A DNA stretch of 64,000 nucleotides from Paraburkholderia dioscoreae (GTDB taxonomy: Bacteria; Pseudomonadota; Gammaproteobacteria; Burkholderiales; Burkholderiaceae): positions 1,116,001-1,180,000 of the forward strand of contig NZ_LR699553.1 of NCBI RefSeq assembly GCF_902459535.1, read 5' to 3'. Of this stretch, positions 53,204 through 63,030 are shown piece by piece; position 1 is the first letter of the stretch, and every line of letters begins with the position of its first letter. Both the position numbers and the translations under genes were made by a program. The notes under the pieces were generated by a model that did not search any database, was not told the origin of the DNA, and worked only from the letters and a program-made list of their open reading frames with translations.

Positions 53204-53889
53204 AGATCCGCCTTTCGCACGCCGGTCGAGTAACGCTTGTCGAGGTACATCAGCACGAAGTTGGACACTGTGGTGATGACGAGATAGATCGCCCCTGCGA
53301 ACAGGGTGAAGAAGAAGAACCGCAGCGTCCCCTTGCCCGCATCCTGCGAGGCCTTGACGACGTCCGCGAGGCCGATGATCGACACCAGCGCCGTGGCCTT
53401 GACCATCACCTGCCAGTTATTGCCGATGCCGGGCAGCGCGAAGCGCATCATCTGCGGGAACATCACGCGCGAGAACACCTGCCAGCCGGTCATGCCGTAA
53501 GCCGCGCCGGCTTCGAGCTGGCCGCGCGGCACCGCGAGAAACGCGCCGCGGAAGGTCTCGGTGAAGTACGCGCCGTAAATGAAGCCGAGCACCGCGACGC
53601 CGGCCACGAACGGATCGATGTCGATCTGGTCCCAGCCGAGCAGATCGGTCAGGTTGTTCAGCCAGATCTGGATGCTATAGAACAGCAGCAGCATCAGCAC
53701 CAGATCGGGCACGCCGCGCACGAGCGTGGTGTAGACGGTGCCTACGCCGTTCGAGATGCGGTTTTTCGACAGTTTCGCCGCCGCGCCGAGCAGGCCCAGC
53801 ACGAAAGCGAACGCCAGCGACAACACCGCCAGTTTGACGGTTTGCCAGGTGCCGTTGAGGAGCAGCGGGCCGTAGCCTTGAAGGAACAT
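53200..53889 (-). CDS. Amino-acid ABC transporter permease, HisQ type
   Basis: 229 residues from ATG 53889 with AAGGA upstream; the frame extends 34 codons further with no family character. Contains the EAA loop (LEAGAAYGMTGWQVFSRVMFP). It pairs with the HisM-type permease. No periplasmic binding protein gene lies within the visible neighbourhood, so the binding protein must be encoded elsewhere. Confidence 0.9.
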   Translation of the reverse strand: MFLQGYGPLLLNGTWQTVKLAVLSLAFAFVLGLLGAAAKLSKNRISNGVGTVYTTLVRGVPDLVLMLLLFYSIQIWLNNLTDLLGWDQIDIDPFVAGVAVLGFIYGAYFTETFRGAFLAVPRGQLEAGAAYGMTGWQVFSRVMFPQMMRFALPGIGNNWQVMVKATALVSIIGLADVVKASQDAGKGTLRFFFFTLFAGAIYLVITTVSNFVLMYLDKRYSTGVRKADL

Positions 53890-54582
53890 AGGGGGTCCTT
53901 GACGATGTGCTTGCGACACACCGCGAAAGACGCGGCCAACTCTGCGCCGCGTTTGCCGCGAGCTTGTGGCTCGCTGTGACCTGCGGCGCACAGCGCACCG
54001 CTGTGCAAATCATGACTGCATGGCCGTTGCCGGTCCTGCAGCGCGCTTTTCGACTCTTGTCGTGAAACTGCTTGTGAATCTACTGCCGACTGTATTACGA
54101 AGCCTCGCGAAAGCCCATGCGGGCGAGCCCCCGGTTTCGTGGGCGCCGCGCCCGGTGGCCGGCCGTCGCTATTCTAGGCGGTCAAAATTGTCACGCCGCT
54201 CGGGGTTTCCGCTTCGGCGCAAGGCGCGTCCATTCGATGCATCGACGCAGCCTGGCGCCTCTCTGAAACGCGCCACCAATCCATCGCGCTTCCCCGTGAC
54301 GAGCCCGCCGGCGCGCCTTCGGCGCCCAGGCAATCTCGAAAAGGGCGGTATTTTACCCGAACGTGGACGAGGCGCCAGTCCGGCAGGATTCCAGCGGCAA
54401 ACTGCCATGCGAGGACGTTGTGCGAGCGCGACGCCGTCGCGTTCCTGCCGGCGCATGACCGCGATTGCGGTGTGATTGCGGTGATTGATGAAACGATCCG
54501 GTGCGCCTGTGCCGATTGTCTTGCGCAACCCGTGCCCATACATTCCCTGCATCGCTATTTATTCACCGGGAGCCCCACCATC
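53890..54582. other. GC-rich intergenic region
   Basis: About 690 bases between the divergent transporter operon and the pirin gene. Open frames here are by-products of high G+C and have no ribosome sites. It should hold both promoters. Nothing else was recognised. Confidence 0.5.
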
Positions 54583-55293
54583 ATGTTCGAGATTCGCCGC
54601 TCGCAGGAACGCGGCCGCGCCAACCACGGCTGGCTCGACTCGTATCACAGCTTCTCGTTTGCCGCCTATCGCGATCCCCAGCACGTCCATTTCGGCCCGC
54701 TGCGGGTCATCAACGAAGACCGGATTGCCGGCGGCCAGGGCTTCGGCACGCACGGCCATCGCGACATGGAAATCGTCACCTATGTGCTCGAAGGGGCGCT
54801 GGCTCACCGTGACAGCATGGGCAACGGCTCGACCATCCGTCCCGGCGACGTGCAGCGCATGAGCGCCGGCACGGGCGTGCAGCACAGCGAGTTCAACGCG
54901 TCGCAGGATGAACCCACGCATCTGTTGCAGATCTGGGTGATTCCGCAACGCGCGGGCGACCAGCCGGGCTATGAGGAAAAACGCTTCGACGCCGCCGACA
55001 AGCGCGGCCGTTTGCGGGTGATCGCTTCGCCCGATGGCCGCGACGGCTCGGTGACGATCCATGCGGATGCGTCGATTTACGCGGCGCTGATCGACGGCGC
55101 GGAAACGGCCACGTTCGCGCTGCCCAAAGGACGGCTCGCGTATGTGCATGTGGCGCGCGGCGCCGTGACGGTAAACGGCGAGGCGCTCCATGCGGGCGAC
55201 GCCGCCAAACTCAGCGACACGGAGACGGTAAAGCTGGAGAACGGTGAGAACGCTGAAGTGCTGCTGTTCGATCTGGGCCAGCTCAACGGCTAG
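54583..55293 (+). CDS. Pirin family protein, YhhW-like
   Basis: 236 residues from ATG 54583 with GGGAG upstream. Two cupin domains; the metal site is in the first, GTHGHRDMEIVTYVLEG and MSAGTGVQHSEFN, giving three His and one Glu as in quercetin 2,3-dioxygenase-type pirins. It binds iron or another divalent metal. The physiological substrate in bacteria is not settled. Monocistronic, with a strong terminator after it. Confidence 0.9.
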   Translation: MFEIRRSQERGRANHGWLDSYHSFSFAAYRDPQHVHFGPLRVINEDRIAGGQGFGTHGHRDMEIVTYVLEGALAHRDSMGNGSTIRPGDVQRMSAGTGVQHSEFNASQDEPTHLLQIWVIPQRAGDQPGYEEKRFDAADKRGRLRVIASPDGRDGSVTIHADASIYAALIDGAETATFALPKGRLAYVHVARGAVTVNGEALHAGDAAKLSDTETVKLENGENAEVLLFDLGQLNG

Positions 55294-55370
55294 GCCGGAA
55301 TTCGCCAGCGACGTGTTTCGTTGTTTCCGAAGGAAAGGTTGAACGCGCAACGAGCACGCCGTGTAACAAA

Positions 55371-55406
55371 AAAAACGCCACGGAAGGAAACCTCCGTGGC
55401 GTTTTT
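55371..55406. terminator. Bidirectional rho-independent terminator
   Basis: A 14-bp arm including AACGCCACGGA (55371-55384) pairs with 55393-55406, ending in TTTTT and starting in AAAAA. It lies between the convergent pirin and Spy-like genes. Confidence 0.88.
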
Positions 55407-55459
55407 GCATCCGGCAAGGCAGGCGGCCGCGCAAGCTGCCTGCTGCCTGTCCGCGCCGC

Positions 55460-55987
55460 TTACTGATTGGCAGCCGGCGCCGACGCTGCGCCCTTGCGAT
55501 GCTCCCAGCGCTCATGCATCTTCTCGTGACGCGACTCCATCTTCGCAAAGCGCTGCTTGAGCGCCGTGCTGACGGTGGTCTTCTGCTGGTCGTTCAGGCC
55601 GTTGTAGAACTTGAGCCAGGCGTCCGAAGTCTGCTGACGCAGTTGCGCGTCTTTCTGCTCGACCTGCTGGTGCGCGGCGGCCATTGCGTTCAGATCCAGG
55701 ATCGGCTGTTGCTGCTCGGCCTTGAACTGGTTCTTGATCTGCTCATGGTTGGCGCGCATGGCCTCATGGTTCTGCTTCATGGTATCCAGCGCGGCTTGCC
55801 ACTGCTTTTCCTGATCCGCGTTCAGCTTCAGCTGGTCGTGCAGTTGCGTCAGTTGCTTCATGAAGTGGCCGTGCCAGCCGCCGGGGCCGCCGTGCTCGGC
55901 GGGTTGTGCGGCATAGGCAGCGCCCGCGCCGATGGCGAGAGCAGTGGCGGCAACGGCGAGAACGCGCGACATCTTTTTGGTGGACAT
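55460..55987 (-). CDS. Spy/CpxP-like periplasmic protein
   Basis: 175 residues from ATG 55987 with AGGGAG upstream. Signal peptide ending AAYA, then a helical, Gln/Lys/His-rich protein with LTXXQ-type repeats (LKLNADQEKQW and LNDQQKTTV). Spy-like proteins are ATP-independent chaperones of the periplasm, induced by envelope stress. A two-component system of the OmpR/EnvZ class is divergent 220 bases away and may control it; this is inference. Confidence 0.8.
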   Translation of the reverse strand: MSTKKMSRVLAVAATALAIGAGAAYAAQPAEHGGPGGWHGHFMKQLTQLHDQLKLNADQEKQWQAALDTMKQNHEAMRANHEQIKNQFKAEQQQPILDLNAMAAAHQQVEQKDAQLRQQTSDAWLKFYNGLNDQQKTTVSTALKQRFAKMESRHEKMHERWEHRKGAASAPAANQ

Positions 55988-56208
55988 ATGAGACTCCCTG
56001 TAATGGAATAGCCGACGAAGCAACCGGTTCGAAGTGGGCGGCCTGCATTCGGTAAGACACAGCGTAGAGAACTGCGCCGTTCGCTGTGTTACGTGGCTGG
56101 ACGCGGCTGTTACGGGACATTACGTGTGGCTTTCACCGTAACACCCGGTAACCCTTGGGGGCCGTTTGAAATCGAAAACCCTTCTCGCTGCGCGTTAAAC
56201 TTCATCTC

Positions 56209-56934
56209 ATGGCTACTCAAATACTTGTTGTCGACGACGACGTCGAATTGCGCGATCTGCTGCGCGACTATCTGGCCCGCCAGGGTATCGAGGTTTCGGT
56301 GCTGCACGACGCGGGCTCGCTCGAGCGCCGCCTCGAACGCGAGCGCCCGGATCTGATCGTGCTCGATCTGATGATGCCGGGTGTCGACGGGCTCACGGCG
56401 CTGCGCAAGCTGCGCGCGTCGGGCGACGACATTCCCGTGATCATGCTCACGGCGCGGGCGGACGACGTCGACCGCATTGTCGGGCTGGAACTCGGCGCGG
56501 ACGACTACCTCGGCAAGCCGTTCAATCCGCGCGAGCTGCTGGCGCGCGTGCAGGCCGTGCTGCGCCGACGCCGCACGCTGCCGTCGGCGGCAGCGCCGGA
56601 GCAGCGCGAGCCGTTCAACTTCGGCCGCTTCACGCTGGACTTCCAGTCGCGCACGCTGCATCTGGAAGACAAGCCGCTCACGTTGTCGGGCAGCGAATTC
56701 GCATTGCTGAAGATCTTCGTCAATCACCCCATGCGCACGCTCACGCGCGAGCGCCTGCTCGAACTGCTGCACGGTCCGGAGTACGACGGCACCGACCGCG
56801 GTATCGACGTACAGGTCTGGCGTTTGCGCCGCATTCTCGAAACCGACCCGTCCACGCCGCGCTTCATTCAAACGGTGCGCGGCCGCGGCTACGTGTTCGT
56901 GCCCGACGGCGAACAGCATGCGCCGGCCCATTGA
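56209..56934 (+). CDS. OmpR-family response regulator
   Basis: 241 residues. Receiver domain with Asp9-11, phospho-acceptor Asp53 (IVLDLMMPG), Thr81 and Lys103 (GKPF), then a winged-helix OmpR/PhoB DNA-binding domain ending TVRGRGYVF. It overlaps the kinase gene by 17 bases, so the pair is co-translated. Close in pattern to OmpR of beta-proteobacteria, but the symbol is withheld as regulon data are lacking. Confidence 0.92.
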   Translation: MATQILVVDDDVELRDLLRDYLARQGIEVSVLHDAGSLERRLERERPDLIVLDLMMPGVDGLTALRKLRASGDDIPVIMLTARADDVDRIVGLELGADDYLGKPFNPRELLARVQAVLRRRRTLPSAAAPEQREPFNFGRFTLDFQSRTLHLEDKPLTLSGSEFALLKIFVNHPMRTLTRERLLELLHGPEYDGTDRGIDVQVWRLRRILETDPSTPRFIQTVRGRGYVFVPDGEQHAPAH

Positions 56935-58237
56935 TTCGCTGTTCGGGCGGCTGGCGCTGCTAGTCGTCGCGGTATTGCTGCTGTCGCATTTCGCGTGGTA
57001 CGCGCTCATGCGCCTCGAGCGCAGTCAACTGCAAACGCGCTACGCGGTCGAAGAAGCCACCTTCCTCGTCGACGCGGTGCGCCAGCATGTGGCCCGAACG
57101 CCGGATCAGCCGTTGCCGTCACGCGTGAAGCTGGTCGATCCGGCGAGCCCGGAAGTGCCGCCGGAAACCGCTGACATGCCGCCGCCAATGGAGCGTTTCG
57201 TCGAAGACGTGCGCGACCGCATGCCGTCCGGCACACAGGTGCGCGTCGGCCTGCCGGGCCGTCCGCCCACGCTCTGGGTGCGCGCCACGTCGGATCGCAG
57301 CTGGATCGTCGTGCCGGTGCAGCCGTTGCGCACGCCGCGCTCGCTCGACCGCACGGTGTTGTGGCTTGCCATCATTTTCTCGTTCGCGGTCATGGCGGCG
57401 CTCTTTGCCGCGTGGGCGCTGCAGCAGCCATTGCGCTCGCTTGCCCAGGCGGTGGCGCGCTTCGGGCGCGGTCTGCCGGTGCCGCCGGTGCCGGAGCGCG
57501 GCCCGCGCGAGTTGCGTCAGTTGACACACGGTTTCAACCAGATGGTCCAGGAAGTGGCGCGCACGGAGAACGACCGCGCCGTGATGCTGGCGGGTGTCGC
57601 ACACGATCTGAAAACGCCGCTCGCGCGTCTGCGGCTGCGCGCCGAGATGATGGAGGAAGTGAAGATGCGCGACGGCGTGGTGCGCGACGTCGATTCCATG
57701 ACGCATATCGTCGACCAGTTTCTGGTATTCGCGCACGACGGCGCCGATCGCAGCGAGGCGGTCGAAGTGGACGCGCAGTGCGAGCGGGTGGTGCGCAGTT
57801 ATCGCGCGGTGGCTTCCGGCACACCTACCGTGCAGACCGAACTCGACGCGGGGCCGGCGTTCCTGTTGCCCGCCGCCACGCTCGACCGGATTCTGTCGAA
57901 CCTGCTCGACAATGCGCATGCGTACGGCGCGCCGCCAATCGTCGTCGCCACGGCGCGGACCCCGCAAGGCTTCACCTTGTCGGTGAGCGACAGCGGCGGC
58001 GGCATTGCGGCTCAGGACCTGATCAACGCCAGCCGGCCGTTCGTGCGGCTCGATCCGGCGCGCGGCGGCAACGGCCATAGCGGCCTCGGGCTCGCCATTG
58101 TCGAGCGGCTGGTGCGGCGTGCGGGTGGGGAGTGGGAGATCGGCAACCACGGCGGGCGGGGCTTGCGCGTCTTGATGAGCTTTCCGTTCGACGTGTTGCC
58201 GCGCGTCGCGGCCACCTCGGAAAGCGCGTGGTCATGA
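56918..58237 (+). CDS. EnvZ-like sensor histidine kinase
   Basis: 439 residues. Two membrane helices (about 10-32 and 147-168) flank a periplasmic domain of about 110 residues; then HAMP, a HisKA domain with His229 in AGVAHDLKTPLARLR, and an HATPase domain with N (NLLDNAHAYG), G1 (SDSGGGI) and G2 (GHSGLGLAIV) boxes. It phosphorylates the response regulator encoded just before it. Signal unknown; envelope stress or osmolarity are typical for the class. Confidence 0.92.
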   Translation: MRRPIDSLFGRLALLVVAVLLLSHFAWYALMRLERSQLQTRYAVEEATFLVDAVRQHVARTPDQPLPSRVKLVDPASPEVPPETADMPPPMERFVEDVRDRMPSGTQVRVGLPGRPPTLWVRATSDRSWIVVPVQPLRTPRSLDRTVLWLAIIFSFAVMAALFAAWALQQPLRSLAQAVARFGRGLPVPPVPERGPRELRQLTHGFNQMVQEVARTENDRAVMLAGVAHDLKTPLARLRLRAEMMEEVKMRDGVVRDVDSMTHIVDQFLVFAHDGADRSEAVEVDAQCERVVRSYRAVASGTPTVQTELDAGPAFLLPAATLDRILSNLLDNAHAYGAPPIVVATARTPQGFTLSVSDSGGGIAAQDLINASRPFVRLDPARGGNGHSGLGLAIVERLVRRAGGEWEIGNHGGRGLRVLMSFPFDVLPRVAATSESAWS

Positions 58238-58323
58238 TCGGAGCGCGGCGCCGGCTCCAGCAGTCTGCACCGCGCCCTGAGACCCGGACGCAAGATCCGG
58301 CGGCGCGGCCAGGCGGCGGCGCG

Positions 58324-58590
58324 CTAGTCTGAAAACAGCGTATTTAGCGCATTCGCCGCGTCGCTATCCACGGTATTCCACGTTACCGTTTCGGCTTCGA
58401 AAATGTAATGCGTGGTGTATTTGCCGAGACGCGCCAGGATCTCCTCCTGAATCAGTTCCGGCGCCACATCCAGTTTCAGATACCACGCGGTGGACGACAG
58501 GCGCGTCTGGAACGCACCATATTCGGCCAGCAGATGGTCGAACGCGTCAGCATCCTGATCGCGACAGACGATGACCAGATTTCCCTTCAT
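58324..58590 (-). CDS. Conserved small protein of unknown function
   Basis: 88 residues from ATG 58590 with GGAGA upstream; the frame continues left for 38 codons without ribosome site. Begins MKGNLVIVCRDQDADAF and ends with an acidic NALNTLFSD. A mixed alpha/beta protein (a short strand, helix, strand pattern reminiscent of SinR-like or Cas2-like toxins folds), but I recognise no family. Convergent with the kinase gene. Confidence 0.65.
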   Translation of the reverse strand: MKGNLVIVCRDQDADAFDHLLAEYGAFQTRLSSTAWYLKLDVAPELIQEEILARLGKYTTHYIFEAETVTWNTVDSDAANALNTLFSD

Positions 58591-58785
58591 GCGAATCTCC
58601 GTTAGAGCGGTAGCGGCAACCTTGATATCAGGGTCGATCATACCTGCTTCGTTACGGGATGCCCGAGGGCGGGTCTTGCGCTGCGTCAGCGTGCGTGCTG
58701 ACATTGCGTGCCCGGTGGCGTGCTCAGTAGCGCGCTTAACTTGCGTGCGCGTCGAGACGCCGGCGGCCAGCCGCCGGCGGGAGCG

Positions 58786-60477
58786 TTACCAGACGTTGGC
58801 CACCGTGCGGGCGGGCGGCGCGGTGTCGTCGGGCGGCAGGGCTTCGGTGCGGTCGCGGCCGCCTGATTTCGCCGCGTAAAGCGCGGTGTCGGCGCGGCTC
58901 ATGATCCGTTCGGGCAGGTCGTCGGCGGAGAGTTCGGTGATGCCGATGCTCACGCTCAAGCCCACGGAAGCGGGCAGCTTCGGCGAAGGCATCGCTTTCA
59001 GACGCAGCCGCAGCCGCTCGACGACTTCGCGGCCGCCGGCCAGGTCCGTGGCCGGCAGCAGCAGCCCGAATTCTTCGCCGCCGAGCCGGCCGATCGCATC
59101 GGCGCCGCGCAACTCGGCGCGGCAGGTGTCGACGAAATGTTCGAGCGCGCGGTCGCCCGCGGCGTGGCCGAAGCGGTCGTTGATCTGCTTGAAGTGGTCG
59201 AGGTCGGCGATCGCCATGCACAACGGTTCGTTGCTCACACGCGCGCGTTCGATCTCATGGCGCAGCAGATCGAGGAAGTAGCGCCGCGACAGCGCACCGG
59301 TCAGCGCGTCGTGACGGGCTTCGGCGGATAGCAGCGTATTGGCGGATTGCAGTTGCTCGGCAAGATCGCGAGTGGCGCGATGGTGGCGCCGCTCGCGCAC
59401 ATACGACACGGTGATCACCCAGGCCAGCGCGACCGTGCCGGCCAGCGTCAGGAACACCAGCAGATGATCGCGCTTGTGATTGCGCAGCAGTTCCGGCCAG
59501 GCTGCGAGCGGATCGACCAGATGCGCCGACAGCCCTGAGTTCAGGCCCCCGCGCGCCTGATAGAGCGACGGCACGGGGCGCTCGGACATGCCGAACAGCT
59601 GTCCGGCCACAGCGGTGGGTACCCACGGCGCCTGTTCGCGCACTTGCGAGTCCACGCTGATCTGGATGTCGGGGAATGTCTCGCGCAGATAGATGACCTT
59701 GCGCTCGGCGGGGTTCATCTGCATGACGCGTGAGTTCGGCAGCGCGCGGCCTTCGAGCGTGCTGTCGTGCGCCATGATGATGACGCCGTTCTCGTCGGTC
59801 ACGAAGGTGCCGGCATGCGCGACCCAGTGGCGCAGCCGCGCGATCCCGACCTTGGCGACGACCACGCCGACCAGCAGACCTTCCGAATACGCCGGCGCGG
59901 CGATGAAGATGCCCGGCTCGCCGCTCGTGCGGCCCACGCCATAGGCTTCGGAGAACGCGCCGAGCAGCGCGTTCGTCAGATAGCTGCGCACGCGCATGTC
60001 GGTGCCGACGAAGGAGCGCCTGGCCGCGAGCGGATTATTGGCGGAGTTGCTCGATGCGACACAGACGCCGTTCGCATTGACGAGCCAGATCTGGTCAAGC
60101 CCGGAGAAACCTTGCGCGTCGTGCAGGAAGTTGCTCACGGCGGCCATCTTCGTGTCTTTGAGCAATGCGGCGCGCAGGGCGGGTTCCGTCGCTTCGCTGT
60201 TCACGGCATAATTCTGGGATTGCACCAGGGCACGCTGGATCACGTCCATTTCGGCCATGGTCGCGGGGATGGCCCGAGACATTGCGAGATCGCTGGCGAT
60301 CACCTCCGCCATGTTGTCGACGATCGACGTGGACATCTGGCGCTGCGCACGCAGGGCCGCGTTCAGCTCTTGCTGTACCATCCGGTCCGCAACCATGCCG
60401 GCCACGAACCAGCAAACCAGTACGACCAGCATGAAGCTGACCGGCCCGGTTGCCTGGCGCAAGGTTGTCCTGTTCAT
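58786..60477 (-). CDS. Membrane diguanylate cyclase with dCache-like sensor
   Basis: 563 residues from ATG 60477. A membrane helix (about 14-33), a periplasmic double-Cache-like domain (about 40-310) for small ligands, a second helix (about 340-360), a linker coiled coil and a GGDEF domain with active site GGEEF. An RxxD inhibition site (RGAD) lies five residues before it. It makes cyclic di-GMP and so promotes surface attachment; the product should feed back at the RxxD site. No EAL domain. Confidence 0.92.
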   Translation of the reverse strand: MNRTTLRQATGPVSFMLVVLVCWFVAGMVADRMVQQELNAALRAQRQMSTSIVDNMAEVIASDLAMSRAIPATMAEMDVIQRALVQSQNYAVNSEATEPALRAALLKDTKMAAVSNFLHDAQGFSGLDQIWLVNANGVCVASSNSANNPLAARRSFVGTDMRVRSYLTNALLGAFSEAYGVGRTSGEPGIFIAAPAYSEGLLVGVVVAKVGIARLRHWVAHAGTFVTDENGVIIMAHDSTLEGRALPNSRVMQMNPAERKVIYLRETFPDIQISVDSQVREQAPWVPTAVAGQLFGMSERPVPSLYQARGGLNSGLSAHLVDPLAAWPELLRNHKRDHLLVFLTLAGTVALAWVITVSYVRERRHHRATRDLAEQLQSANTLLSAEARHDALTGALSRRYFLDLLRHEIERARVSNEPLCMAIADLDHFKQINDRFGHAAGDRALEHFVDTCRAELRGADAIGRLGGEEFGLLLPATDLAGGREVVERLRLRLKAMPSPKLPASVGLSVSIGITELSADDLPERIMSRADTALYAAKSGGRDRTEALPPDDTAPPARTVANVW

Positions 60478-61181
60478 CGACTCTGTGATCCGTCTGGCTG
60501 TGACATGCAACTAGCTCATTCGTGGCAGCGCGCCGGCGCTGTGTCGTCCCTTTGCAAGCGCTCGGCAATATGCCGCCGCTGTGGCCCGGGATAAATCGAC
60601 GGCAGGCGTCGTCTTCTGATTTTAACCGGCATGGGGCCTGACGCCATCGTTATTGCGGGAATGCAAAGCCCGTATAGCGCGCCCATCAGGATCTTAACGG
60701 CGGCCCGGCTGGTTTCTTGATGGCTGTACGGGTTTTCCGGGTTGCCCGGCGCGATTCCGGGTTGCGGCCGCGCTCGCTGAAGCCGTGGTCCGCGCGCGCC
60801 GATGAATGGCCGGCCGCTCGGCGGGTACGCGCGGCGCCCAACGGCGCTAGCCGGACGTTCCCTGTTATTTGTCGCTATTTGCCGCGAAAGGTTGTGCCTG
60901 AAACATAGGATGGTGTAGTGTCGTGCCGTCCAAAACAAGGAAAGCTCGCCAGCCTACGGGCGGCGCCTGCGGCGACAGGAGTCCGGCTTGACGGTTGCGG
61001 TCCTGGGCGGGCTCGTCCATGGACACATCCTTCACCGGTCCACGTGTCTCCAACGCTAACGATTTACCGCGCACACGCGTTTTGCCATGCCTGATTTCCG
61101 CTTTCCGGACCGATCTTCAGACCGCCGCGCCGCAGCCGCGGCCTCCTTTTCGACCAGCTGGCTCGACGGGGAGGGCATCTG
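60478..61181. other. Intergenic region between divergent genes
   Basis: About 700 bases between the diguanylate cyclase and the ABC permease genes. GC-rich, with short frames lacking ribosome sites. Promoters for both sides are expected. Nothing else was recognised. Confidence 0.5.
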
Positions 61182-62933
61182 ATGGATTTCAGCTTCGACC
61201 TCAAGCGCACCGCGAATGCATCGGCATGGCGGGTGCTGCCCAACCGCTGGGACTTCGTTGCCTTTCCGCTGATCATCTGCCTGATCGCGATGGCGGCGAT
61301 CGGCTTTCACGAGACCTTGGCGCCCATGTCGACGCTCAAGACTCAAGCCATCTCCCTCGATCCGGCGAATCTGCCCGAGTACGCCATGCGCACCACGCTG
61401 CGCATGCTGGCGGCCATGGTCGCCTCGCTGGTCTTCACGCTGGCGTACGGCACGCTGGCGGCCAAGAGCCGCCGCGCCGGCCTCGTGCTGGTGCCGATTC
61501 TGGACATCCTGCAGTCGGTGCCGGTGCTCGGCTACATTTCGTTTACGGTCACGTTCTTCCTCGCGCTGTTTCCCGGCCGCGTGCTCGGCGCCGAACTGGC
61601 GGCGATCTTCGCGATCTTCACGAGCCAGGCGTGGAACATGACGTTCAGCTTCTATCAGTCGCTGCGCACGGTGCCGCGCGATCTGGACGAAGTCTCGCGC
61701 GGCTTTCATCTGACTTCGTGGCAGCGCTTCTGGAAACTGGAAGTCCCGTTCTCGATGCCCGGCCTCATCTGGAACATGATGATGTCGATGTCCGGCGGCT
61801 GGTTCTTCGTGGTGGCTTCCGAAGCGATCACGGTCGGCAACCGGACGATCATCCTGCCGGGGATCGGCGCGTATCTGGCGCAGGCGATCTCGGACAAGAA
61901 TCTGCACGCGATCGGCTGGGTGATTCTCGCCATGACGATCGTGATTCTCGCGTACGACCAGTTGCTGTTCCGGCCGCTCGTCGCGTGGGCCGACAAATTC
62001 CGCATGGAAAACACCAGTTCGGGCGACGCGCCGGAGTCATGGCTGCTCGATCTGATTCGCCGTACCCGGCTGATCCACCGGCTGCTGGTGCCGCTCGGCT
62101 GGATGTTCGCCAAGGCCGCGCGCGTGCCGTTGCGGCTGCCGGCCTTCCAGGGGCCGCGCTTCCAGATCCCGCAGATGCAGAAGAGTTCGCGCGTCGGCGA
62201 TATCGCGTGGGCGGCGCTGGTGCTGGTCACGACCGTCTACGTGGTGTATCGCGTCGTCATGTATGTGCGCACCGGCGTCTCGCTGGACGAAGTCTGGCAC
62301 GTCTTCGTGCTCGGGCTCATCACGCTCCTGCGGGTGGTGGTGCTGATCGCGCTGGCGTCGGTGGTGTGGGTGCCGGTCGGGGTGCTGATCGGCTTGCGCC
62401 CGGCGCTCGCCGAGAAGATCCAGCCGCTCGCGCAGTTTCTCGCCGCGTTCCCGGCCAATCTGCTGTTCCCGGTGTTCGTGATCGCGATCGTGCGCTTCCA
62501 TCTGAACCCGGACATCTGGCTGTCGCCGCTGATCGTGCTCGGCACTCAGTGGTATATCCTGTTCAACGTGATTGCCGGCGCGACGTCGTATCCGAACGAC
62601 TATCGCGAGGCGGCCAAGAACTTCCATATCCGCGGCTGGCAGTGGTGGCGTCAGGCAATTCTGCCGGGTATTTTCCCGTATTACGTGACGGGCGCGATCA
62701 CCGCGTCGGGCGGCGCGTGGAATGCGAGCATCGTCGCGGAATTCGTGCAGTGGGGCGACACCAAAGTGGCCGCGCATGGGTTGGGCGCCTACATTGCCCA
62801 GTCCACCGCCGCGGGCGACTATCCGAAGATCATCGTGGGGATCGCCGTGATGTCCCTGTTCGTGACACTGTTCAACCGCCTGCTGTGGCGTCCGATGTAC
62901 GCCTACGCCGAAGCCAAGCTCCGGCTTGATTAA
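61182..62933 (+). CDS. ABC transporter dual permease, NitT/TauT type
   Basis: 583 residues with two full permease halves in one protein, each with an EAA loop: LDEVSRGFHLTSWQRFWKLE in the first and YREAAKNFHIRGWQWWRQ in the second. A ribosome site GGGGAGG lies upstream of ATG 61182. The family takes up nitrate, sulfonates, taurine or bicarbonate; fused permeases of this kind are common in Burkholderia-type genomes and their substrate is not established. The ATPase gene follows after about 100 bases. No binding-protein gene is visible. Confidence 0.88.
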   Translation: MDFSFDLKRTANASAWRVLPNRWDFVAFPLIICLIAMAAIGFHETLAPMSTLKTQAISLDPANLPEYAMRTTLRMLAAMVASLVFTLAYGTLAAKSRRAGLVLVPILDILQSVPVLGYISFTVTFFLALFPGRVLGAELAAIFAIFTSQAWNMTFSFYQSLRTVPRDLDEVSRGFHLTSWQRFWKLEVPFSMPGLIWNMMMSMSGGWFFVVASEAITVGNRTIILPGIGAYLAQAISDKNLHAIGWVILAMTIVILAYDQLLFRPLVAWADKFRMENTSSGDAPESWLLDLIRRTRLIHRLLVPLGWMFAKAARVPLRLPAFQGPRFQIPQMQKSSRVGDIAWAALVLVTTVYVVYRVVMYVRTGVSLDEVWHVFVLGLITLLRVVVLIALASVVWVPVGVLIGLRPALAEKIQPLAQFLAAFPANLLFPVFVIAIVRFHLNPDIWLSPLIVLGTQWYILFNVIAGATSYPNDYREAAKNFHIRGWQWWRQAILPGIFPYYVTGAITASGGAWNASIVAEFVQWGDTKVAAHGLGAYIAQSTAAGDYPKIIVGIAVMSLFVTLFNRLLWRPMYAYAEAKLRLD

Positions 62934-62961
62934 GTGCCCCGGACCTGTCGCTTGGCGCCAG

Positions 62962-62993
62962 GCCCCCCGAGGGGGTAAGAAAACTTGGGGGGC
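62962..62993 (+). promoter_or_regulatory. Hairpin between permease and ATPase genes
   Basis: GCCCCCCGAG (62962-62971) pairs with CTTGGGGGGC (62984-62993) with one mismatch (the G-T position). A short T-run (GTTTTCTTG) follows about 10 bases later. It may be a partial terminator or an RNA stability element that lowers expression of the downstream gene. Evidence is structural only. Confidence 0.35.
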
Positions 62994-63030
62994 GGCCCGG
63001 CGTTTTCTTGAGTAATAAAGGCAAAACGCG

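Noticed and set aside
52433..53233. 266-codon plus-strand frame opposite the HisM-type permease
   Set aside because: Antisense shadow of a clear permease gene.
60995..62929. 644-codon plus-strand frame overlapping the dual permease in another frame
   Set aside because: The permease frame has membrane helices and EAA loops; this one is Arg/Ala/Gly-rich out-of-frame translation.
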